DNA of 64,000 bases from Gonioctena quinquepunctata. Lineage: Eukaryota > Arthropoda > Insecta > Coleoptera > Chrysomelidae. The DNA lies in NCBI GenBank assembly GCA_018342105.1, contig JAFIRS010004563.1, forward strand, positions 18,354-82,353, written 5' to 3'. Below, one piece after another: positions 33,000 to 44,639 of the stretch. The position numbers and the translations under genes are program-made. The notes beneath the pieces are model-generated. The model worked only from the letters and a program-made list of their open reading frames with translations, was not told the DNA's origin and did no database searches. Within the stretch, counting starts at the first letter, position 1, and each line of letters begins with the position of its first letter.

Positions 33000-34020
33000 T
33001 TCACCTAACCTATCTTACTAATCATTGCAGAAACTATATAAGATTTTTTTCAGTTGGACCTTTACCACCACTTAAATGTTTAGAGCAAACATATGAATAT
33101 TTATTTATTTTTTCTTTTGTTAAATGTACTCTCCTCGAGGCATGGATCCATTTATTACATCTAACCTCATCAATGTGAGGTTTTACGAATGGTATAAAAA
33201 CACGTGTTCCTCTGGGTATCGATTATCTGAAGTACATTTCGCAAAAGTACAATGATTTCTTGGCATTGTGGATATTAAAAAATATTTTTTTTGTTTGCCT
33301 AATTATTTTAAATAATTTTACTGCATCACTTGAATAACAGTATCTTAAATGAAGAAGGTTTTATATTTATCCCTACCACAAGTGCTGCCTCTCGTGACAA
33401 ATTTGCCACACTTTTTTCAGGAAAAAGGCTCATCTGGCAATTTTTGTTTGTATTTTCAATTCAGTAACTCATCTGATCCCTCCTTATTATCTCGAAATTC
33501 TGAAGCAATGACTTGTCAGTATTTTGAAATATCTACTTGAAAAAATTTGCTAGCTATTTAAACTTGAGTTGATTAGTTAATTCCCACTTATCAAATCGCA
33601 ATATGCTAACTTTGAGATATTGGGTGATAAAATGTAATTAAAAATAATTTCAGGAGCCCTTCTATGCCTTCGTAACTTGAGAAAAATCGCGTACTTTCTC
33701 CCATAAAAATTCTAGATATAACTATGCAGAGTAGAGTTGTAGATCCTTACAATTTTTGTTTTATGTATAAGAGAAGCCACCTAAGCATAGCTTGTTTTGT
33801 GGGACATTCTCTTATAATACATTTTTATATTGATTTCTACAGGATACAAAGTAATTATAATTAATTCACTAGATTACGATTTTGAGGAAAGGAAAAATGT
33901 GTATATATTAATGAGATTAGAAGTAGAAAATTGCAATATAATATATTTTTCCGGCGACTCGATCGTTCATTAGCGTTCAATTCCTCTATTAGTGCATGAT
34001 TGTGATATATGCAGCCAAAC
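33000..34020. other. AT-rich spacer, nothing recognised
   Basis: No convincing coding or repeat structure. Confidence 0.5.
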
Positions 34021-34027
34021 ATACACC

Positions 34028-34064
34028 GAAATCGACCATTAATGACCTACTAATGGTCGATTTC
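34028..34064. repeat. Perfect 14-bp-arm hairpin with flanking direct repeats
   Basis: Arms GAAATCGACCATTA (34028-34041) and its complement (34051-34064), 9-nt loop. A CTATTAGTG...ATTGTG repeat occurs on both sides (33986 and 34066). Confidence 0.85.
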
Positions 34065-34486
34065 CCTATTAGTGTGTCATTGTGGTATAGGCAACTGAAC
34101 ATTCACGAATGCAAATACTATTCAAATGACAAATATTACCTCCGCGCTATCAAATTCAAGTATTTTAGAATTCAAATATTGTAAGTTTGCTCATAGTTGA
34201 AGCAAATGGATAACGAAAATATCACGTTGACCACAGGAACGAGGTCGACGGAAAAAGTGTGTAGTAATCAATTCGTATATTGAAATGGCGATTGATGATC
34301 TCGAACATCAAAATTAAAATATCTCGATCAATAATCGCCGCCATTAATACCCTAGTTGATCAAACAGCTATAACTATTCGATAATTGATTTTATCCTTAT
34401 ATAATGTAATCGTACAAACTTTTTGTATTTTTTCATGTTTTTCTCTGTGTAGTTAAATCTGACTTATACGTGTGGCTATGCCCGCT

Positions 34487-34625
34487 TTCCGTTATTCCGT
34501 TACCCCGTTTCTTGTTATCCCGCTCCTTATTATCCCGTTTCTTGCTATCCCATTATCCCGTTAACTCGTTATCCCATTATCCCCTTATTCCGTTTTCCGT
34601 TATTCCGCCCGTTATCTCGTTGTCG
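34487..34625 (+). repeat. CCCGTTAT-type minisatellite
   Basis: Diverged run of ~8-12-base units with the words CCGTTATCCC, CCGTTATTCC and CCCGTTTCTTG. It lies just before a SINE/RTE-type tail. Confidence 0.75.
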
Positions 34626-34639
34626 CTAATACATACCAG

Positions 34640-34757
34640 TTTTTGAGTCTAAGCATAAGATTTCAAATTACCTTCATCAACATTGGTTCAGTAGTTTTTG
34701 GGCGATACTCGAACACACAAACAATCGAACAGACAATTACAATTTCATAATAGTATA
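34640..34757 (+). mobile_element. SINE/RTE-type 3' tail
   Basis: The stretch GGTTCAGTAGTTTTTGGGCG, then ACACACAAACAATCGAACAGAC and ATAGTATAGATT, is the usual 3' end of RTE-type LINEs and their SINEs in insects. No coding part. Confidence 0.55.
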
Positions 34758-35239
34758 GATTTATTATTTAGTTTTCTGTAGCCTAAGGCATTCTCGCGAG
34801 CATTCTTGATGGCGCCCATTATGTATGTATATTTTGACGTTCGTGGATAAACATTTGAATGCCGATCTCATTCGTTGAATCAACAGAAAATATGCCGTAT
34901 TCCGCAGGATCGGGAATGTTGTTATAAATAACACGGAACAAAGTGCGCGGGTTATTTGAGAGCAGAGGTGCGCTAAAAAATAGACGGCATATTCCGACCA
35001 ATCTGATTGAACGCTGCACATCTTATTGTTTTCAATGAATTCGAGAAATTCCACTTACTCGTGAATATTCACTAACAGGCATGAAACATTTCCATAATTA
35101 AGTGTCGAATGATTAGACAAATAGCAATAGTATTGAGAAATGGGGATTTAGATAAGGAAAGACTAAAAATACAGACGAAAGAAACAGTTTACGAGATATA
35201 CCTGGTTACCGTTTTATGCAAACCTTCCATCATTTTGTT
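34758..35239. other. Spacer, nothing recognised
   Basis: A minus-strand open frame of ~95 codons (35054-34764) has no family motif. Confidence 0.4.
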
Positions 35240-36412
35240 ATAAGAGTGGATATATCAATATCAATATGGATTTAAAGAGGAAACCAGCACAGAAGATGCG
35301 TTAAGTAAAGTAACAGAAAAAATACTTAGTAGTTTGGACAATGGTAAAAAGGTTATAGGAATATTTCTAGATCTAGCCAAGGCTTTCGAAACTGTGGCAC
35401 ACGAAATCCTACTCCACAGATTGAACAATATGGGCATTAGAGGAGTAGCGAATGATTTGTTTAAATCATACCTGGAGAAAAGAACCCAACGTGTAAGAAT
35501 GAACAGTAGTCTAAGCGATCCTCTAGAGTTGGGATTTGGTGTGCCACAGGGTACAGTACTTGGTCCCTTTTTGTTCAACCTGTATATTAATGATATACTC
35601 TCTTTACTTGACACAGGGAGCGTTTTCTGTTTTGCGGACGACACTGCAGTAATTGTGAGTGGAGAAACTTGGGAAGGAGTGAAGCAGAAACTGCGATAAC
35701 AAAAATAAAAGAATGGTTGGACCACAGTCTATTGTCACTAAATGTGCAAAAAACAAAGTTTATAGCCTTCGGCTTTACTCGGGTAAATTTGCCGATGTTC
35801 ACAAACTTCAAAATTCATGACTCAGGTTGTACTAGGACTGTAAATGACTGTAAATGCAAACACAAGGTAGAAACAACGCAATCTCTTAAATACTTGGGAG
35901 TATTTGTTGATGAAAATTTAACTTGGAAAACACATGTTTTGTATGTAGTAGGTAAAATAAGAAAACTCATATATAAATTTTATGAACTAAGAAATGTGCT
36001 ACAAGGAAAGATTCTTAGAATGGTTTATTACTCTCTTGTTGAGTCGGTGATAAACTATGTCCTAGTGGTCTGGGGAAGTGCCTGTAAGACAGTATTGGAA
36101 CCTTTGTTTGTAGTACAGGAATATGTGATTAAAGTAATGTATTTAAAAAAAAAGCGATTTTCAACCCAAATCTTGTTTAAAAACTATAATTTTCTTACAT
36201 TGGAACAACTACATGTTAAATCAATAATCAGGTTTATGCTCAAAACGCCTTACCTTAAATTAGAATTGAAGCATCAATTAAACGCGAGAAATGCATCTCA
36301 ACAAAATGTACTACTTTCCTCTGTCAAGCACTTAGCCATGCAAAAGCACATACATTTTACTGGTCCAAAGGCTTTTAATGCCTTGCCCCTGCAATTGAAA
36401 ACAAAAACATAA
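35240..36412 (+). pseudogene. LINE reverse transcriptase, 5'-truncated (LINE-E)
   Basis: Begins at the fingers/palm with YQYGFKEETSTEDALSKV, then FLDLAKAFETVAHEILLHRL, FGVPQGTVLGPFLFNLYIND and the catalytic CFADDTAVIV (35632-35660). A frameshift near 35685 moves the thumb into a second frame (AITKIKEWLDHSLLSLNVQK, SLKYLGVFVDENLTW), which then runs intact to AFNALPLQLKTKT and TAA at 36412. No RNase H follows. This suits the CR1/L2 or jockey groups without RNase H. The catalytic Asp pair is intact and damage is light, so the insertion is rather young, but the endonuclease and ORF1 are absent by 5' truncation. 3' UTR continues to ~36480. Confidence 0.88.
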
Positions 36413-37227
36413 AAAGAAATAAGCTCAAGATTGATATGTGGATTAGAGAAAGCGGGTTTAAGTTTATATTTCGCTGAGTTTAATATGATCCAGAATTGCT
36501 TTAATTTCCTTCTAATTCGGATTTAGACTTATATATAACAATTTTTCAAATTTATAGTTAGCTTAAGGTGAGCACAATTTAAATTTAAATATATAATACT
36601 TGAGAGATTTTTGTACATACTGGAGAATATCTCTCAAAGTACGTCATCATTTTCGATATACCTAGATATAGATAATATATTCATTAAGTTAGGAGTTACT
36701 GCACACACAGTTTGTTATATTCTATCGTGCAGCTCTTTGGATATAGAACATAATGTAACATAATGTAATATGATTCAAAAAAGATTGTTTTTTTTAAAGA
36801 GAGTGGCTTTAGATTCCCAGAACGAAGAATCTTTAAACATTGATAAAAAGAAGTGGGTTGATTAAACAATAAAAAACTAGACTTCGTCACTCAAACATAT
36901 TTTATGTATGGAAAAAAATGAAAACTCGAACTGAGATAGGTATATAATAATGAGAAGAAAAGGCACATCATATTGGTCAATGAATCAAAAAGAAAATATT
37001 GTCAAGATTTTTTTTTTGTTGAAAAGAATCCGAAAATTTCATATATAGTTGAAGACTGAACTCAACGATTTCTTTAATGAAGCACCCAAGGCACTTAACG
37101 TTATATTTCGAAAGATTGCTACTTGAACCTAAGAATAGCAGAATATATTTTATTCCTCCCACTGTTTTCAAAGGCTTTCGAAGAAACTGAATTGCTCAAC
37201 TTAACCGAAATGAAATGACATTTAACC
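36413..37227. other. LINE-E 3' flank and AT-rich spacer
   Basis: The first ~70 bases are probably LINE-E 3' UTR. Nothing else recognised. Confidence 0.45.
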
Positions 37228-37664
37228 GAAATGAAAAAACGTTTTCAAAGACAAGCTTTCATTTAAGCCGTGTACTAAAACGTATAAAATAAGTTTAAGT
37301 CATCGCTGACAATGATTCAATTATTTTTTGTTTAATTATTTGGTTTTTAAACGATTGTGGCGCGAAGAATACCCATTAATTTGATTGGGCAGTAATTGGT
37401 TGGTAAGTAAGAACTTGTCAAAGTATTTGATTTTTACAAGTATTCATAAAGTAGGTACCAATTAATTTCGTTGGACAATGATTGGTTGGTAAGAAACAAC
37501 TTGTCGAAGTTTTAATTTTATCACAATTCGCGCGACAAGCTTTTCCAAACCAAATAATTCAACAACAAAAAATTAAATCATTGTCAGCGATGACCTAAAC
37601 TTATTTTATACGTTTTCGTACACGGCTTACATAAAAGCTTGTCTTTAAAAAGGTTTTTCATTAG
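37228..37664. mobile_element. Palindromic element, ~130-bp arms (AAGACAAGCTTT family)
   Basis: Left arm from ~37228 (ATGAAAAAACGTTTTCAAAGACAAGC) matches the complement of the right arm ending ~37664 through AAGCCGTGTAC, CGTATAAAATAAGTTTA and GTCATCGCTGACAATGA. The core holds two direct GATTGGTTGGTAAG copies (37389 and 37480). Ends share the word AAGACAAGCTTT with the MITEs at 44.9 and 45.6 kb. Confidence 0.8.
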
Positions 37665-37754
37665 TTATTTCATTTTTCGCTTTTTAGTTCAATCTGTTCA
37701 TTTATAGAGCATCGTTATTACAAGGTCTCTTCCCTGTAAGTTTTGAGCTGAAAG

Positions 37755-38100
37755 AAATCATGATCTCCGACCACAAAAACTCCCACACACCAATTATGAA
37801 TAGAATCTGACCATAATCACAAAACTCGTTCATCATCCTGAAGTCGCCATCTCGAATTTATAGATTTTGACAAAAAATTCATAATCTCCGAACCTGAAAA
37901 CCCCCACATACAAATTTTGAATAAAATATGACTATAATCAGAAAAGTCGTCCTCCATCTTGGGGCCGCCATGTTGAATTTATGAATTTCGACAGAAAATT
38001 CATAATCTCCGATCTCGGACGACTTGAAGTCGGTCAAAATTCACTTGCAAGATGTTACCCAAACTAACGAACGAACGAACTAACTAACAAGTGAAACTAA
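37755..38100 (-). repeat. ~130-bp direct repeats with GCCATCTTGAATTC-type words and tail
   Basis: Two to three units share CATAATCTCCGA..., CCCACA, TGAATAAAATMTGACTATAATC and TCMTGAAGTCGCCATCTCGAATTTAT. The same unit occurs inverted at 44640-44860 and 45230-45600. The block ends with a GAACGAACGAACTAACTAAC-type simple tail near 38070. Confidence 0.75.
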
Positions 38101-38197
38101 ATAAAAGCTTTTAGAAATGAAAAACAATAGATCTTCGTGAATTGACGATATACCTGTTTCTATAGTGAAGAGTATCCCCAACCTAAATATCTAACCA

Positions 38198-39290
38198 GTG
38201 AATCTTTCTTTTTCGAATGATATTTTCTCAACAGCTCTGAAAGTAGAAAAAGTACCCCTTATTCAAGAAAAAGAAGGGAAATTATCCGCAATACATAATT
38301 TCAGATCAGTGATCAGTTTCTTAAAGATTCTTGGGTATGCATTTTTTGAACGATTGATGAATTTAATTGATTTTATATTTTTGTTACCCATGCATAATGG
38401 TTTTCTTTCTGGCAAATCAATGCCAACTGCCATACCGATTTTCTATTATTATCTGATAGATTTTATTCACATAGGAGAGTGCCCTTCTGCAATCCAATGT
38501 GACTTGAGCGGGGTTTTCGACTGCGTCGACCACAAAAAATTATTACATTTTTCAGAAGAATATGGTTTAAGAGAGAAGGTGGAGTTTTTCGTTCCTCACA
38601 TATATGGATCAATATGTTTCATTCAGATTTGATAACGGTAATGCGCTCTTGTTTTCGACATCAGAAATGGAACCGTTTCAGATGAGTTCAGAGTTCTTCA
38701 GGGATCCTTGGGACCAGTACTCTTTTTATTATACACCAATAATATGAAGATATATCGTACCTTTCATTCACCGCCTACGTGGATGTTATCATCTTCTTGT
38801 TCCCGTAAATGTGAAGAAATTTTATATGTGGCTTCCAGATATTTCAATCAACAATAAATTTCTTTCGATGGTAGGAAAACTCAGGTGATTCGTTAAAAAA
38901 AAGAACTAATTTATCTGAACAATAATCATACCATCACCTGCTATATTTGCATTTTGAAGAATTCATACGGACGAGAATCTTAATTGGAATACACTGCGAA
39001 CAATTAGTTCTCAAATTGAGCTCACTGATTGATATGTTTGAAAATGTTTCAATACAAATCAACTTATGAGCATATATTATGCCCAAGTTGGATCCAGGTT
39101 GCGTGTTTGTTGGTGGGGCAATTCAGCCAAGAGTAGAAATATTTTTTCATACACGCTCCACAAAATGTCTACTTTGGATACTGAAAAGAGTCCCCAAAAT
39201 GCCGCTTTAGCTTACTTGTACTTAAAGTCGTTATGGCAACATAGAGGACTACAATTTATTTATTCAGAAAACTTATGAATGAATATTCTA
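38198..39290 (+). pseudogene. Degenerate LINE reverse transcriptase (LINE-F)
   Basis: Low but legible similarity: HNFRSVISFLKILGYAFFER (N-terminal RT block), MHNGFLSGKSMPTAI, and QCDLSGVFDCVDHKKLLHF, where the catalytic Asp region is DLSGVFDCVDH. After a break near 38635 it reads VLQGSLGPVLFLLYTNN in another frame, and near 39070 YYAQVGSRLRVCWWGNS. The region expected to hold FADD is too damaged to read with certainty. This is the oldest of the LINEs in the window. Clade not assignable. Confidence 0.7.
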
Positions 39291-39479
39291 AAAACGTTTC
39301 AGGAAACGCAATAAACTATAGATTTATTCGTAATTTTGTAGTGACAGCACACGTTTCTTCGAAATATACTTTTGAAATACTTCTTTCAGGAACAATGCAC
39401 ACTAATATTTCAAGTATTTGACAAACGAGTCAGTAATAAACAATTTTTGTACAGCTTCCTAACCTACCGAATAGATGGT

Positions 39480-39565
39480 ACAGCTCATCAAACCAGTCAT
39501 GAGACGTGAATCTATTGCTCTCTATTGCGAAGTCCTCACGTCTCATGACTGGCTTGATGAGCTGT
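39480..39565. repeat. 86-nt hairpin with 30-bp arms, one mismatch
   Basis: Arms 39480-39509 and 39536-39565 pair over 30 bp with a single mismatch (A/C), and the loop is 26 nt. Outside the arms the match stops at once. The size is like a pre-miRNA, but near-perfect pairing points to a recent inverted duplication or hairpin-RNA source rather than an old miRNA. Confidence 0.9.
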
Positions 39566-39569
39566 AATT

Positions 39570-40159
39570 GAAAATGTGTATCATAATGCACAAGTTCTTT
39601 TGACTTGTTAGCGATTCTAAAGGAATAATTATGAGAATCAAAAAATTTATTTATGCGTGCATGTGTCTGTCCAATCTTCACAGGAATTTACACCCAAACC
39701 AATTTGGCATATTGTTTTTCTCCACAAAATTTCCAGAACATCTGTTTCATTTTATTAACTTCCAAATTGAGAAAAAAAATAAAAATATTTTTTTAAGATT
39801 TTTTTTTTAAATATCTATAGGTGTGGTCTCCAATAATATGCTAAAAATATGCCATGACTCAATTTTCCGTGAGAAATTGGATGGAAAAACCTCAAGAAAA
39901 CATTACTTATTGTCTATTAGTATTCCTTGAAAATGTCTAATATCGGAATTATTTATATATCAGGATCTTCTATCACTGTTAGTACAACCAAGCGTAACCC
40001 TAAGGCTTTTGCTCTTTGGACTTCGAATAAGTGGCCCACAGCCATTCACGAATTTAGAATTTTGGTTGGTAAAGGACTACAGTCCGGTCCATAGCCCTTG
40101 CCATGATGGTGTTTCGCGAACCATGACCGAGAGGAAATTTTGATAAAAAATTTGGAAAA
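39570..40159. other. AT-rich spacer
   Basis: No gene or repeat recognised. The last part borders the 3' end of LINE-G. Confidence 0.5.
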
Positions 40160-40293
40160 CAAAAATAATAATTTTTATTGAGGATGCAGCTTTGCTACCC
40201 TGCATGGATTAGTAGGTAAATCTGGAGTGACAGAGAGTGCTTAGGACGCTTAAAACGCGAGGGGTCGTCTTTGTTATAATCAGTGGCTCCCCT

Positions 40294-40311
40294 CACGAGC
40301 GGATGCTCGTG
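40294..40311 (-). other. Stem-loop in LINE-G 3' UTR
   Basis: CACGAGC and GCTCGTG pair perfectly over 7 bp with a 4-nt loop, in the position where LINE 3' UTRs often carry RT-recognised structure. Confidence 0.55.
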
Positions 40312-40382
40312 AACACACACAATCAAATACTTTTTAATTGCGTTTTCTGATGATACTTCTGATGGAAGGCAGATTTAAGTCT

Positions 40383-42848
40383 TCAAGGATCCGATCGTTC
40401 CGCACGTACCACGGAGCTTTCGTTATCATCCGCAGGACTCTCATTTGCGCCCGTTCCAGGACGCCTGCAGATTTGGCCCCAGGCGGCTGAGGCATACAAA
40501 ATGACAAGCCTGAACATCATCTTGTAAATCATGACTTTGTTTTCGAGGGAGAGCTCAATCTCACTGTTAATCAGAGGATATAACGCACAATTGACATGTG
40601 GTCTCCAGGTGAGCCGGCGGTCCACAGTAACTACCAGGTACTTGATCCGCTCTGACCATTCTATCTCCCTTCCAGTGATAGTCACTCCCCTTTCCGGGTT
40701 GTTTCTCTTACGACCCATTGAAATCGCCTGTGTTTTATCAGGATTCAGCTTTATTTTCCACCCCAGATACAACTGCTGGAGTTCGTTTAATGCATTCTGC
40801 AAATAAACGACACCCATCAAGTGGTCAGCTGCAGAGGAAAAAAAAGCCGTATCGTTAGCAAATAAGGAGATCTTCACATGTTGGCTCCTTGGTATATCTG
40901 ACGTGTAAAGGACGTATAATACAGGAGACAGCACTGCCCCCTGAGGAACGCTAGCCTCAATTTCTCTCGAATTCGAGAGCAAATTGTCGACCCTGACCTG
41001 AAATGTCCTACCTAAGAGGAACGATTTGATCCACTTCATCAAACTGAACGGCAGATGGAAGTCTAGCAGCTTTGACAGTAGGCCTCCGTGCCACACTCTG
41101 TCGAAAGCTTTGCTGATGTCTAGCAAAACGATGTGAGGGCTATTGTTAGTATTTAGTTGAATTGTGTCCTCCACTACCCTCATACCCTGAAGCTCGGTGG
41201 AGTGAGCACATCTAAAACCAAATTGTTCATTAGGTAGGACATTTCTATCCTCCACTTCTTCGTTAAGCCTTTCCAGGAACATTTTCTCAGCCAACTTAGC
41301 TGAACTGCAAAGCAGACTGATCGGCCGATAATTTTGCGGAAAGGTCGAGTTTTGTCCCTGTTTCGGAATCATAACCACGATGGCATGGTTTCACCTACGA
41401 GGAAATCTCTCAAGCCGCAAAGAGTTATTGATAATATTCAATAGTGACTGCACTTGGTTATCCAGAAAATACCGAATCATACGATTAGTAATTCCGTCGT
41501 AACCAGGCGCTTTTTTGGGATTCAATTCTTTGATATGGGCCTTGAGTTCATCCATCGTAGCTGGACGAATGACATCATGATTGAGTTCCCTTAGGGTGCG
41601 GTGGACCCGATCTTCCAACAAAAGCTCACGATCCAGATCATCGTCTGGATGTTCATTCAGCCTTAATTGTTTTTCCATCGAGTCTGCAAAAGCTTTAGCT
41701 TTGGACTCAGGGTCATAACACATTCCGGCCTCACCATAAATAAGGGAAAAATTGGTCTTTTTTTATTTTAAATTCTTATTAATTTTCCAAAGCTGATCGC
41801 AGTTTTCTAAATTTTGAAGGGTTCTGCCAAATCTTTCATTTCCTAATTTCGATATGTTTTCTCTAACTTCCCTATTCAATTCGTTAGCTCGTATTCTGTC
41901 CGCAGGGAACAGACTCCTTTGGTAAGCTCTTCTGGCACGATTCCTCTCGCGAATGAGATTTTTAATCCTCAGTGAAAATTCGTCATGAAATTTAGGAGCC
42001 GGTTCCTTGCGGGAGGAATCCTCCAAAGCATTTTTGATGGTGAGTTCGTAACGCGCTACTGCCTCATCCAACTCAAGTGTGGAATCCATTCTCTCAGGAG
42101 CACGGTAACCTGTCTCCAGGAGCGAACGGAATCTCTCCCGATTCACCTTAGTACACATACAATCAGTCTAGAGCGGAGGATCACCCCCCTATGATAGTAT
42201 AACCGGGTTGTGATCAGTGCTCAACTCGGTGAGCACGTGAATATCCCAGTTCCAGGTGTTAGTCCTGGCCAGGGCAATGTCAAGCACATCAGGCCTGTAC
42301 GTACCAAAATACGTCGGCTCATCTGGAGCCAACACCTGGTATTCATGTCTCTCATTGTGTTGCCTCAACCGTCTACCATTCGCGTTGGTTACACGGCTCC
42401 ATTGTACGTGCTTAGCGTTCAGATCACCCATGACCAAGACAGGTTGATCTGTTTCCATCAGAAGCACATCGAGTGCCTCAGGAAGTATTCGATTCTGCGG
42501 AAGGTTGTAAGCATTAATCAAACGCATAGGACCACTCCTCGTATTGAACACTATATCTTCTGCTTCAATACCATGGGTATCATCATTGGAAATGCCAAAC
42601 TGAACATGTGAATGACAGCGCTTGACCAAAATTGAAACACCGCCACCCGGACGTCCAATTCGATAATTTCTAAGCATTTTGTGGTTGGGAAATCTAACAG
42701 GTTCCCCATTAAGATGAGTCTCTTGCAGAAGAGCAACATCGATGTTGTTCTCTACAAGAAACTCCTGAAACTCAAGTCTATTCTGGAGAAGTCCATCACA
42801 ATTCCAACTCACCGCTTTGATGAAGTTCGGAAGCTGCCGTTCACCCAT
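40383..42848 (-). pseudogene. LINE-G ORF2: endonuclease and reverse transcriptase
   Basis: Starts at 42848 (MGERQLPNFIKAVSWNCDGL), overlapping the ORF1 stop. The APE endonuclease reads to 42189 with VALLQETHL, LVMGDLNAKHVQW and ELSTDHNPVIL, so its catalytic residues look intact. After a break, a linker (42158-41763) is followed by EKQLRLNEHPDDD and LNPKKAPGYDGITNRMIRYF, then a further break near 41390. RT proper gives NYRPISLLCSSAKLAEKMFL, VLLDISKAFDRVWH and ASVPQGAVLSPVLYVLY. The catalytic box reads LFANDTAFF (about 40865), with Asn replacing the first Asp of FADD, which would abolish polymerisation. It ends at 40383. Confidence 0.9.
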
Positions 42849-44095
42849 TAATTGGGATTAAAACCTGTTAAACATTTTGCAGCAGCTTCAGCGAACTGCG
42901 CAAACAACATCCTCACTTGATCTAAACTTGAAAGAATGTCTTTAGGTGTGGTGATTTGAGCTGGCTGTGGACGGGGGTCGTCCCGGGCCGCCGCCGCATA
43001 TGACACTCCCGCTCGTGTCCTATTTGCAGGAAAGTATCGTCGATTCTGCGATAATGAAGCAGGGTCCACCCTGGGCCTCATACGTGGACATCTAGGACAT
43101 CCACGATAATTCGCAGTGTGTTTTCCACTGCAGTTCGCACACCTAGCTTTTTCTTCCCTAGGTTTTGGACAAATTCGAGAGATATGAGCTTCCCCGCATT
43201 TGACACAAGCGTGGGTGGCACAACGGTTCAGCTGGCAATGGCCGAACCGTTGACATCGATGACATTGACCTACAGAGTCTCTGTGGTTCGGCTTTTACTC
43301 GAACGTTTAGGATGTCAGTAACTTTAAAAATGTCTTTTTGGTCTCTGTGGCAGAGAACTGAAACTAGCGGGAGAGGGGTTTTTCCCCATTTAATTTTCTG
43401 AGACGCGCTACTGACTCCGGGGCAAACCCCCTCTCAGTCAACTCATCTTTAATGTCGTCGCAAGACAAGAATTCGGGAACGCCCCTGAATACAACTCCCA
43501 ATTTTTTGTCTTCGGGAAGACTATATGTGTGGTGTGGAATATTTTGATCTCTGAATATGCTTGAAATTTTCCGATAAATTTCCGGGAAATCGGGAAAAAT
43601 GTTTACACCATCATAGACATGCTTTGCTGGTTTTTCAAATTTAATATTATTTGACTTCAAAAGTGAATTTTAACATTCTGGACAGGTTGGCTAACAGGGC
43701 TATTAATTAGAACAGTTCTACTACTTCTACGATATGCAGTGACAGGTAATGAAGGGTTTGAAACACCTTTGGGCACAGTGAGTGCCGGAAAAGTCTCCTT
43801 TTTGTGTCTCTTTGCTGAGGCATGTTCATTTTGGGCATCTAGTTCTTTAGATTTTGAATTAATTAACGCACAGCAGGTATTTTAGATAGGTCGTCTATAA
43901 AAAAAAGGCGAGTAAAGTGCTCAGCACGTCCAGGAGATCGGCACTCAGTAGAGAACCGATCCCCGCAGGCACAGCTCCCTTGCTTGCCAGACTGCAGTTT
44001 CCAGAGGCCTTCTCTAGTTCTGCTGGTATCTGGGTTTCAGTTGGAATCGTCACTTGGGTGGGTTCTGGGGGTTGTTTCTCCACTCTTCGGGGCAC
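42848..44095 (-). pseudogene. LINE-G ORF1 (gag-like, zinc knuckles)
   Basis: Proposed start at 44095 (MPRRVEKQPPEPTQVTIP). Breaks occur near 43895 and 43660. Middle pieces are ELDAQNEHASAKRHKKETFP and KHVYDGVNIFPDFPEIYRKI with VFRGVPEFLS, the PRE_C2HC-like segment before the knuckles. After a shift near 43340, CCHC knuckles follow (CHRCQRFGHC..., CVKCGEAHISRIC, CANCSGKHTANYRGC), then MRPRVDPASLSQNRRYF to FNPN and TAA at 42850-42848. The His/Cys ligands are mostly kept. ORF1 binds element RNA. The TAATG overlap suggests coupled reinitiation of ORF2. Confidence 0.8.
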
Positions 44096-44120
44096 AAGGC
44101 TGCTTCGGAGTTTTTAAAAC

Positions 44121-44639
44121 ACTTAAATTCGCCAAAATCGACGGAGCGATATAAAGCACAGCTTTTCCGGTATGAGGCAGGAGCGGACTTTGAGTTATTT
44201 ATATGAGGAACAATATATTACGATTAGTGCAGTCAGAAAATAGCGCCGATTACACGGACGTTCCATTCTGTGGGTTCTGGAACGCATTTCAGCGTCTGAG
44301 GTCGTCGCGAACTTCTGGAGCGTACGCGCTAAGCGCGTGATACAAAAATTTGATGACACACGCGCCAATGCTGCGTGTTTGGATGCGAAGTGCAAAAGCG
44401 TTGGTGCGAATGCAAAAACCGACAGTTTTGGACTGGCGCGTGAAACTTCCACATGGCGCGTGATATCATGATGAAAAAAAAGTTAAAAATTCGCAATTTA
44501 TTCAAATTCCAGTAACTAACAATATGTTCTTCCTGATCAAGAGTGAACAGGAGCAAATCTACCGACGGTTTGGCTTATGCGTTTTTCCTTGTGAGCTCTT
44601 TTTGTTTCCCTAATTTTTTCCAATTATTTTTTAAATGTT
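44121..44639. other. CpG-richer segment, no gene recognised
   Basis: Contains GCGCTAAGCGCG and several GCGCGTG words (44325-44460). Possibly LINE-G 5' UTR or its flank. Short frames have no family motif. Confidence 0.35.

Larger units (their letters stand above)
40160..44120 (-). mobile_element. Near full-length jockey-type LINE on minus strand (LINE-G)
   Basis: Minus-strand order: ORF1 (44095-42848), ORF2 (42848-40383) and ~220-bp 3' UTR holding a stem-loop (40311-40294) and AATAAA near 40180. It has no RNase H, as in jockey proper. ORF1 and ORF2 share one base in TAATG. Both ORFs carry frameshifts or stops. Sequence upstream of ~44120 may include its 5' UTR. Confidence 0.85.
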
